From assembly GCF_046480435.1 (NCBI RefSeq), contig NZ_PKGC01000173.1: DNA of 12,261 nucleotides; one strand, given 5' to 3'. The stretch comes from Limnospira platensis. GTDB lineage: Bacteria; Cyanobacteriota; Cyanobacteriia; Cyanobacteriales; Microcoleaceae. Within the stretch, counting starts at the first letter, position 1. The number at the start of each line of letters is the position of its first letter. This document shows, in pieces, positions 1-4,772 of the stretch. A program made the position numbers and the translations under genes. The notes under the pieces are model-generated. The model worked only from the letters and a program-made list of their open reading frames with translations. It was not told where the DNA came from and did no database searches.

Positions 1-132
1 ATTTGAAATCTCAGTCATAATTGATTTCTCGGCTGCTAAAGCTGGTGGAGAGGAAAACCAGAAACCAATACTAACAGTAACATATAATATGACAGTGACA
101 ATGGAAGTTGTCAGTTTAGTCCATTGACTCAT
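1..132 (-). CDS. Secreted or periplasmic protein, N-terminal fragment
   Basis: The reverse strand reads an open frame of 44 codons that runs off the left edge of the window. It begins MSQWTKLTTSIV, continues with a hydrophobic stretch (about residues 9-25) and reaches SSPPALAAEKS. This is a classical Sec signal peptide with an A-L-A cleavage motif near residue 33, so the product is probably exported to the periplasm or thylakoid lumen, or anchored in a membrane. The start at 132 is chosen because AAGGAG lies 8 bases upstream (141-146). An in-frame ATG at 150 would overlap that ribosome site and add six residues. Too little of the mature protein is present to name a family. The upstream neighbour is the intergenic stretch leading to the repeat array. 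Confidence 0.6.
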   Translation of the reverse strand, partial: MSQWTKLTTSIVTVILYVTVSIGFWFSSPPALAAEKSIMTEISN

Positions 133-380
133 ATCAAACACTCCTTGCATTTTAACAATTTAGCCATAACCATAAGACCCTCAACTGCTAATTTAAAAGG
201 CGATCGCCTATCACACCATCCGACCGACTAACCCAGTGATAAGCCTGATAGAATACGTGGCGCTTGTCTTCCATTTTATACACAACCATCATAAGTCAAT
301 TATATTTTCCGATATTTTTAATTATTTCTAAATATTTCTAAATATTTCTACAAAAAACGTCACTACAGTAGTTAAACTTT
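133..380. other. AT-rich intergenic stretch upstream of the left-edge gene
   Basis: No convincing gene is seen here. It contains one HIP1 site (200-207) and, at 321-350, three tandem copies of a 10-base unit ending ATTTCTA (the second and third are identical). The 10-base period is about one helical turn, so the T-rich runs lie on one face of the helix. That arrangement is compatible with bent DNA upstream of the minus-strand gene, but this is inference only. Confidence 0.4.
321..350. repeat. Triple 10-bp direct repeat, AT-rich
   Basis: Three head-to-tail 10-mers: ATTATTTCTA once, then AATATTTCTA twice. It sits about 190 bases upstream of the start of the left-edge gene. It could be a curved-DNA element or simple slippage. 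Confidence 0.6.
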
Positions 381-411
381 GTAGGTTGGGTGAAACGCAG
401 TGAAACCCAAC
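381..411 (+). repeat. Isolated half-unit of the palindromic repeat
   Basis: The left half of the 81-bp unit described for the neighbouring array stands alone here. It starts GTAGGTTGGGTG and ends GAAACCCAAC. By itself it folds into a hairpin (GTTGGGT pairing with ACCCAAC). A non-repeat spacer (412-465) separates it from the main array. Confidence 0.8.
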
Positions 412-549
412 ATGATTTAGAGATAGTAGTGTGAGGTGGCGACCAAGGGCCGAGTGCTAAACTTTGTAGGTTGGGTGAAACGCAGTGAAACCCAACAGAA
501 GGTTAGAGATGGTGGCGTTGGGTTTCGTTACCTCCACCCAACCTACTCA

Positions 550-754
550 NNNNNNNNNNNNNNNNNNNNNNNNNNNNNNNNNNNNNNNNNNNNNNNNNNN
601 NNNNNNNNNNNNNNNNNNNNNNNNNNNNNNNNNNNNNNNNNNNNNNNNNNNNNNNNNNNNNNNNNNNNNNNNNNNNNNNNNNNNNNNNNNNNNNNNNNNN
701 NNNNNNNNNNNNNNNNNNNNNNNNNNNNNNNNNNNNNNNNNNNNNNNNNNNNNN
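550..754. other. Assembly gap (205 N) inside array 1
   Basis: A run of unknown bases sits within the tandem repeat. The distance from the last core before the gap (511) to the first core after it (768) is 257 bp. That is not a sum of 88- and 35-bp modules, so the stated gap length is probably an estimate. Confidence 0.95.
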
Positions 755-1149
755 CAAGGTTAGAAATGGTGGCGTTGGGTTTGATTACCTCCACCCAACC
801 TACTCAACTAATGGTGGTGTGAAACGAGCGTGAAACCCAACAGAAGGTTAGAGATGGTGGCGTTGGGTTTGGTTACCTCCACCCAACCTACTCAACTAAT
901 GGTGGTGTGAAACGAGCGTGAAACCCAACAGAAGGTTAGAGATGGTGGCGTTGGGTTTGGTTACCTCCACCCAACCTACTCAACTAATGGTGGTGTGAAA
1001 CGAGCGTGAAACCCAACTTTGTAGGTTGGGTGAAACGAGCGTGAAACCCAACAGAAGGTTAGAAATGGTGGCGTTGGGTTTCGTTACCTCCACCCAACCT
1101 ACTCAACTAATGGTGGTGTGAAACGACCGTGAAACTCAACTTTGTAGGT

Positions 1150-1150
1150 N
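1150..1150. other. Single N hiding a collapsed repeat segment
   Basis: The unit beginning at 1144 breaks after GTAGGT and resumes at the ATGGTGGCG core. In intact units such as 1021 the two landmarks are 46 bp apart; here they are 9 bp apart. The single N therefore stands for a deletion or misjoin of about 37 extra bases. Confidence 0.8.
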
Positions 1151-1437
1151 ATGGTGGCGTTGGGTTTCGTTACCTCCACCCAACCTACTCAACTAATGGT
1201 GGTGTGAAACGAGCGTGAAACCCAACAGAAGGTTAGAGATGGTGGCGTTGGGTTTGGTTACCTCCACCCAACCTACTCAACTAATGGTGGTGTGAAACGA
1301 GCGTGAAACCCAACTTTGTAGGTTGGGTGAAACGAGCGTGAAACCCAACAGAAGGTTAGAGATGGTGGCGTTGGGTTTCGTTACCTCCACCCAACCAACT
1401 CAACTAATGGTGGTGTGAAACGAGCGTGAAACCCAAC

Positions 1438-1598
1438 AAACTGACTACCTGAAAGAGGCGGGTAGGGGGGAAAGATTTAATACTACGGGGGAAATGCGAT
1501 CGCCCTGGGGAGCAGCCCGTATTGCTTCTTTTCCCAAACCTTTACCCATCATCCCTGATATTGCTTTTTAGGTATCCTGATTTTACCCGTCCCCAATT
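1438..1598. other. Intergenic stretch after array 1
   Basis: It contains one HIP1 site (1496-1503) and a G-rich run near 1463-1470. Two very short open frames exist (25 codons from 1494 on plus, 35 codons from 1552 on minus). Neither has convincing protein character. No terminator with a T-run was found for the minus-strand gene ending at 1599. Confidence 0.4.
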
Positions 1599-1772
1599 TT
1601 AGTGTCGATTATTCCAGTATATAACGTATAAAATAGCCAACACCTGTAAGGGAATTAAGGCAAGATTACCGCGCATCCATACCGGAAACGAAAAACTGGA
1701 AAAAGTTATAAAGTACAGGAGGCTGATTCCTGTCAATCCAGTTAATAAAATCGTCTTTCTCTTAATCAACAT
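1599..1772 (-). CDS. Small two-helix membrane protein, possibly frameshifted
   Basis: A 57-residue reading frame, MLIKRKTILLTG to VIYWNNRH, is almost entirely hydrophobic. It has two likely membrane helices (about 8-28 and 37-53) separated by FPVWMRGN, with a positively charged N-terminus (KRK). I do not recognise a family. The frame stays open upstream to a TGA, with residues LLLFFPGYISGTLSK before the ATG, and these also look like real protein. In the adjacent frame an ATG at 1848, only 9 bases after the TM2 gene stop, reads MVKLKHQYNMIITVF. Removing one base from the six-base homopolymer at 1803-1808 would fuse the two into a continuous 82-residue protein. So this may be an intact short gene, a gene broken by a real or sequencing indel, or a recoded gene. 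It lies downstream of the TM2 and DUF2752 genes on the same strand and may be cotranscribed with them. Confidence 0.5.
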   Translation of the reverse strand: MLIKRKTILLTGLTGISLLYFITFSSFSFPVWMRGNLALIPLQVLAILYVIYWNNRH

Positions 1773-1857
1773 TTTTGATAAAGTTCCTGAAATATAACCA
1801 GGAAAAAACAGTAATAATCATATTATACTGATGTTTTAATTTGACCATTATTAGGGG

Positions 1858-2124
1858 TTAAAACCATCCTTTTTTATTGAGCATATAAGTCTGCAAAAAC
1901 TCTTCATCACTTTTAGTCAAATAAATGATTCCTTCTATCAAACCAATAACCCCTACAACTACTGCTGCTACTCCACAAGTGAATAGGGTTGACAACAGCA
2001 TAATTAACCCCTCTGTACTATATCCTAAAACGAACTTGTGAATCCCCAATCCACCCAAAAGAATCCCCAAAACTCCAGCAGCAATTTTCTTACTATTGGC
2101 TTCCTGTAATGTAGGTTCTGACAT
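1858..2124 (-). CDS. TM2 domain-containing membrane protein
   Basis: This 88-residue protein matches the TM2 family (PF05154). After a short polar head (1-12), the first helix runs through IAAGVLGILLGGLGIHKFVL (14-33) with the characteristic G-x-H-x-F segment. The turn GYSTEG (34-39) follows, and then a second long hydrophobic segment (about 40-70). It ends with IEGIIYLTKSDEEF, which is typical of the family. TM2 proteins are small two-helix membrane proteins of mostly unknown function. A G-rich ribosome site (GGGG at 2134-2137) lies 9 bases before the start. A hairpin (GCTAGT 2140-2145 with ACTAGC 2156-2161) and the palindrome CCCAATTGGG (2162-2171) sit in the leader. The upstream neighbour is DUF2752, a pairing that suggests a shared membrane role, though that is inference. 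Confidence 0.85.
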   Translation of the reverse strand: MSEPTLQEANSKKIAAGVLGILLGGLGIHKFVLGYSTEGLIMLLSTLFTCGVAAVVVGVIGLIEGIIYLTKSDEEFLQTYMLNKKGWF

Positions 2125-2185
2125 CTGTCTTGACCCCTAGCTAGTTTTCTTTTAGACTAGCCCCAATTGGGAGGATATCAGGAAA

Positions 2186-2213
2186 ATTATAGAATTAATT
2201 TATATTTGTTTAA
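2186..2213 (-). promoter_or_regulatory. Candidate sigma70-type promoter for the TM2 gene
   Basis: On the minus strand a perfect TATAAT (2186-2191) is preceded by TTAAAC (2208-2213) with a 16-base spacer. It lies about 60 bases upstream of the TM2 start. This AT-rich stretch makes chance matches likely, so support is moderate. Confidence 0.4.
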
Positions 2214-2281
2214 TTTTTGTTTACATTCAGTAATTATTTGTGATATTACCCAGGTTATATGAAAGCCAGGTTTAGGGTGAG

Positions 2282-2719
2282 TTACCCGGTTGTGAGGAAA
2301 ACAGCCAAACGAATTCCATGATAACCCAATAAGACGATCAGAAACCATCCTACCAACCCCATCTTATGGTTGAATAACCAATCATGCAAGGAACTAGACA
2401 AATAACGACGGGTTAAAATTTCAATACATAAATGAATAGTCATCAATAAAAAACCCACAAAAACGCAGATTCCCAATCCATGATAGGAGAGAGATTCTCT
2501 GAGGTTCCCCCTAGCAATTTCTACAAAAGCGCGAGTCATCCCACAGGTAGGACAAGGAATACCCGTCGCTGATAAAATCAGGCATTTCCACCCAAAACTA
2601 GCAGAAGTATGTCCTAATAAATAAGCACCGACAAGGGGAGAAGAGACACAAGACAAGCTAAAATAGCGCCATTGTAAGGCTTGAGTAGATAATTTTTGGG
2701 AAGATAACTGAAATCGCAT
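2282..2719 (-). CDS. DUF2752 family membrane protein
   Basis: This 145-residue protein carries the DUF2752 (PF10825) signature at 53-65: GIPCPTCGMTRAF, with Cys56 and Cys59 as a CPTC pair. Hydrophobic segments lie at about 23-37, 81-98 and 122-143, so it is predicted to be an integral membrane protein with the cysteine pair close to the membrane. The family has no established biochemical function that I know of. The CxxC could act in redox or metal binding, but that is speculation. No clear Shine-Dalgarno sequence precedes ATG 2719, so the exact start is less certain. The downstream genes on the same strand are TM2 (157 bases away) and the small membrane protein at 1599. Repeat arrays flank this group on both sides. 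Confidence 0.85.
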   Translation of the reverse strand: MRFQLSSQKLSTQALQWRYFSLSCVSSPLVGAYLLGHTSASFGWKCLILSATGIPCPTCGMTRAFVEIARGNLRESLSYHGLGICVFVGFLLMTIHLCIEILTRRYLSSSLHDWLFNHKMGLVGWFLIVLLGYHGIRLAVFLTTG

Positions 2720-2774
2720 TATAGTTCAGACTTGAGCAAACCCAAAACTGCCGATCAGAGAATGTGCTGACATA

Positions 2775-2792
2775 GTGATAAAAGTATATCAC
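2775..2792. promoter_or_regulatory. Inverted repeat upstream of the DUF2752 gene
   Basis: GTGATA (2775-2780) and TATCAC (2787-2792) form a 6-bp perfect inverted repeat around a 6-base spacer, 56 bases upstream of the DUF2752 start. The same segment contains the minus-strand box TATACT (2783-2788). It could be a promoter overlapped by an operator. No regulator can be named. Confidence 0.25.
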
Positions 2793-2890
2793 AGTGCTAG
2801 TCTTTTTATGAGGTTGGCGATTGTACAGATGTGAAGGGGGCAAAAAATGAGAATAATTACATCAACCAATCATCACTACGACTAAACTTT

Positions 2891-3214
2891 GTAGGTTGGG
2901 TGAAACGCAGTGAAACCCAACAGAAGGTTAGAAATGGTGGCGTTGGGTTTCGTTACCTCCACCCAACCTACTCAACTAATGGTGGTGTGAAACGACCGTG
3001 AAACTCAACTTTGTAGGTTGGGTGAAACGCAGTGAAACCCAACAGAAGGTTAGAAATGGTGGCGTTGGGTTTCGTTACCTCCACCCAACCTACTCAACTA
3101 CTCAACTAATGGTGGTGTGAAACGACCGTGAAACTCAACTTTGTAGGTTGGGTGAAACGCAGTGAAACCCAACAGAAGGTTAGAAATGGTGAGGTTGGGT
3201 TTCGTTACCTCCAC
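2891..3214 (+). repeat. Tandem array of palindromic MITE-like units (array 2)
   Basis: Three copies of the 81-bp unit start at 2891, 3013 and 3143, in the same orientation as array 1. The first two (2891-2971, 3013-3093) keep both 12-bp terminal inverted repeats. The third diverges after CCTCCAC at 3214. The cores are 122 and 130 bp apart, the extra 8 bp being a tandem duplication of CTCAACTA at 3093-3108. These units carry CGCAGTG or CGACCGTG where most of array 1 has CGAGCGTG, so the two arrays have homogenised separately. Confidence 0.9.
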
Positions 3215-3644
3215 TGAACCCCAGAGTTGGTTGGTTTTCCTGATAGTTTTGGATGTCACGCACCCTACAGCGCCCACACCGACAGAGGTAAGCCCCGACC
3301 AAACCGACCACTCTCAACAGATCCGACAAACACGGGGACCGAGACCACCCACCAACACCGACACGGACGAACAGTGACCACCCCGCCGCCAAAAGCCTCG
3401 GAAGACACCGCACGCCCGAAGGAGACAGCCGCCCGACGAGAGGAAAACCAGACCACACCAACCCAGCGAGAGAAGGACCGGGAAGAAGGACGCACACCCA
3501 CGAAGGACGCACCAGCCCCAGAAGCCCATAACACAACCGACCCAGGAAAAGGAGCCAGACCAGAAACAGAAGCCGGAGAACTCCCCCAAGACCAAGACAC
3601 GGACACAGAAGCGAGAAGACCCATAAACAATAACCAAACGCAAT
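3215..3644. other. T-depleted, GC-rich tract of unknown nature
   Basis: Between the broken third unit of array 2 and the next inverted repeat lies sequence unlike anything else in the window. From 3301 to 3600 I count only 7 T in 300 bases on the plus strand, and none in 3421-3480. A, C and G are all abundant. Because every stop codon contains T (and its complement contains A), reading frames are open in all six frames by composition alone. The tract does not resemble the AT-balanced coding DNA around it. It could be a foreign gene for a disordered hydrophilic protein, the product of a base-specific mutation process, or a non-coding element. See the findings. Confidence 0.8.
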
Positions 3645-3691
3645 TAATTGTAGGCGGGTTTCTCAAAGAAACGGTGGGGCGGGTTTATTGA
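3227..3691 (+). CDS. Doubtful hydrophilic ORF in the T-depleted tract
   Basis: Of the overlapping frames this is the one I regard as least unlikely. It starts at TTG 3227 with no Shine-Dalgarno sequence. It encodes about 154 residues rich in Thr, Pro, Arg, Glu, Asp and Ala, with almost no hydrophobic residues between about positions 25 and 135, as expected of a disordered protein. Over the 87 codons from 3362 to 3622, G falls in first position 35 times, in second 15 and in third 17. That periodicity hints at coding history, although a shared-boundary frame on the other strand would show the same signal. The C-terminus runs into the downstream inverted repeat. No family is recognised. Confidence 0.2.
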   Translation: MVGFPDSFGCHAPYSAHTDRGKPRPNRPLSTDPTNTGTETTHQHRHGRTVTTPPPKASEDTARPKETAARREENQTTPTQREKDREEGRTPTKDAPAPEAHNTTDPGKGARPETEAGELPQDQDTDTEARRPINNNQTQLIVGGFLKETVGRVY

Positions 3692-3732
3692 TAAGGTTGA
3701 GGATTGACAGCCCAGGCGCGTCCCTACAATTA
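3645..3732. repeat. Interspersed inverted-repeat element (second family)
   Basis: Perfect 10-bp terminal inverted repeats, TAATTGTAGG (3645-3654) and CCTACAATTA (3723-3732), enclose 68 bp with two internal copies of GCGGGTTT. Elements of the form TTGTAGGGGCGGGTTT are familiar interspersed repeats of cyanobacteria. This is a different family from the 81-bp unit. It immediately follows the T-depleted tract. Confidence 0.7.
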
Positions 3733-3774
3733 TCAATTATAGCTGGGTATGGGTGAAAGATTTTCCAGCCATGC

Positions 3775-4551
3775 TCAGGCTTCTTTGAAAAATCGGATAA
3801 TTTCCCTCACGTTATTGAGGATTTGGCTGTCTTCTGTAATTTGCGCGATCGCTTTTTCAGCGGTACGAGAAAGGCGCTCATGTTCGGATTTGTTGGTGGC
3901 TTTGAGAGTTTGCATATCGGCAGCTAAACGGGTGATTTCATTTTGACAAAAAGACAATTTTTCGTTTTGTTTAGATGCCCAAGAATTGGATTTATTGGGG
4001 TCAAGACTCTTCTGGATTTGCTCTAATGAAGCCTCAATAAATTCTACTCTACCCCTCAATTCTACTACATCCTCGCGGGGATAAGAAAACTCCCGACGTA
4101 CCATTGATAAACGGGCTACTAAGTATTGATAACCTCGGAGACATGGACGTAAAATGGTTAGTAATAATGCCGCCACAGAGCCGATATATCCAACTACACT
4201 AATTCCCGCCCATGATAACCATAAAAGCACGATCGCACTAGCTATATGTAAGGCGATCGCCGCCCACAAAGAACGACCAACTAATTTATGCACATAAGAA
4301 CGCTGACTGGGTTCAATCGGAATCCCTTTTTTGTCGGACTCCGCCGCCTCTGCCAGAACTTCCTTAGCCTCAAAGTGTATATTCCAAGGCACAGTTACTA
4401 TTAACAATAGCCACCCAAAAGTAATGCCGCCAATAATCCAATCCAAAAAACTCCCACTGGGAATATTGAGCCACTGAAGTATGGAAAAAGTCAGCAGTAA
4501 AATCACAACAAATCCAGCAGTCAAAACACCAAAATTAAATGGTAACTTCAT
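3775..4551 (-). CDS. Four-helix membrane protein with C-terminal coiled coil
   Basis: A protein of 258 residues if started at ATG 4551 (MKLPFNFG). An in-frame ATG at 4641 would add 30 polar, unconvincing residues and lacks a ribosome site, whereas AGGG lies 9 bases before 4551. Predicted helices fall at about 8-28, 35-57, 94-113 and 116-136. They pair as two hairpins separated by a charged segment (EAKEVLAEAAESDKK, 61-75). From about 160 to the end the protein is soluble and strongly helical, with heptad-like patterns (DVVELRGRVEFIEASLEQI and later segments) indicating a coiled coil. I do not recognise a named family. It looks like a cyanobacterial conserved hypothetical that might tether a coiled-coil partner to a membrane. 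It is divergent from cobA-hemD across a 221-base gap. Confidence 0.75.
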   Translation of the reverse strand: MKLPFNFGVLTAGFVVILLLTFSILQWLNIPSGSFLDWIIGGITFGWLLLIVTVPWNIHFEAKEVLAEAAESDKKGIPIEPSQRSYVHKLVGRSLWAAIALHIASAIVLLWLSWAGISVVGYIGSVAALLLTILRPCLRGYQYLVARLSMVRREFSYPREDVVELRGRVEFIEASLEQIQKSLDPNKSNSWASKQNEKLSFCQNEITRLAADMQTLKATNKSEHERLSRTAEKAIAQITEDSQILNNVREIIRFFKEA

Positions 4552-4772
4552 ACTAAAAATCCCTGCAAATATAAAATTTTGACAGTTCGTACTCCTCCCT
4601 AGCCAAGAGTTCAGGTATAATCTCTCAGAGGTGGTAATCATTATTATGCAGAAGGTGTTAACCTATATGGCGATCGCTGTGACAGTCTGACAACCGGCTA
4701 ATGGTACTATTGAATCAGAGAATCAGAGATTTTGGGCACTATAGGTGAGTAGGTGTGCAGTAGAGAGAAACC

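Larger units (their letters stand above)
466..1437 (+). repeat. Tandem array of palindromic MITE-like units (array 1)
   Basis: The basic unit is 81-82 bp, for example 466-546 and 1021-1102. It has perfect 12-bp terminal inverted repeats, GTAGGTTGGGTG and CACCCAACCTAC. Each half is also a hairpin (GTTGGGT/ACCCAAC). A roughly 41-bp linker beginning TCAACTAATGGTGG joins units, giving a 123-bp period. The core GGTGGCGTTGGG occurs at 511, 768, 856, 944, 1067, 1153, 1241 and 1364. The spacings are 88 or 123 bp except at the N gaps. The 88-bp form equals 123 minus a 35-bp segment bounded by direct repeats of GAAACGAGCGTG, so it probably arose by slippage or recombination. Similar GTAGGTTGGGT repeats are common between genes in cyanobacteria. 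Open frames across the array are repeat artefacts. Confidence 0.9.

Noticed and set aside
188..292. 34-residue minus-strand frame starting MMVVYKMEDKRH
   Set aside because: It looks weakly protein-like, but there is no ribosome site, no recognisable family, and it is too short to support.
436..822. Open reading frames spanning the repeat array and the N gap, on both strands (also 485-763, 503-757, 543-794)
   Set aside because: They are translations of the palindromic repeat through unknown bases. The residues (KRSETQ, TSTQPT) are the repeat itself in different phases.
466..1437. CRISPR array
   Set aside because: The repeating units are contiguous and nearly identical along their whole length; there are no unique spacers of uniform size and no cas genes.
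1445..1552. 35-residue minus-strand frame containing a HIP1 site
   Set aside because: A short frame with no recognisable domain, next to the repeat array; probably intergenic or repeat-derived.
2658..2843. 61-residue minus-strand frame overlapping the start of the DUF2752 gene
   Set aside because: It overlaps a recognised gene in another frame, starts in intergenic sequence and shows no family features.
3162..3377. Plus-strand frame of 71 codons
   Set aside because: It begins in repeat sequence and continues into the T-depleted tract; no ribosome site and no conserved character.
3180..3666. Minus-strand frames at 3180-3536, 3265-3666 and 3314-3643
   Set aside because: The T-free composition of the plus strand removes stop codons from all frames. 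The products are Gly/Val/Ser/Trp/Cys-rich and do not resemble any protein I know.
4552..4641. N-terminal extension of the coiled-coil membrane protein to ATG 4641
   Set aside because: The added 30 residues are unlike a membrane protein N-terminus and lack a ribosome site; ATG 4551 has AGGG 9 bases upstream and starts just before the first helix.
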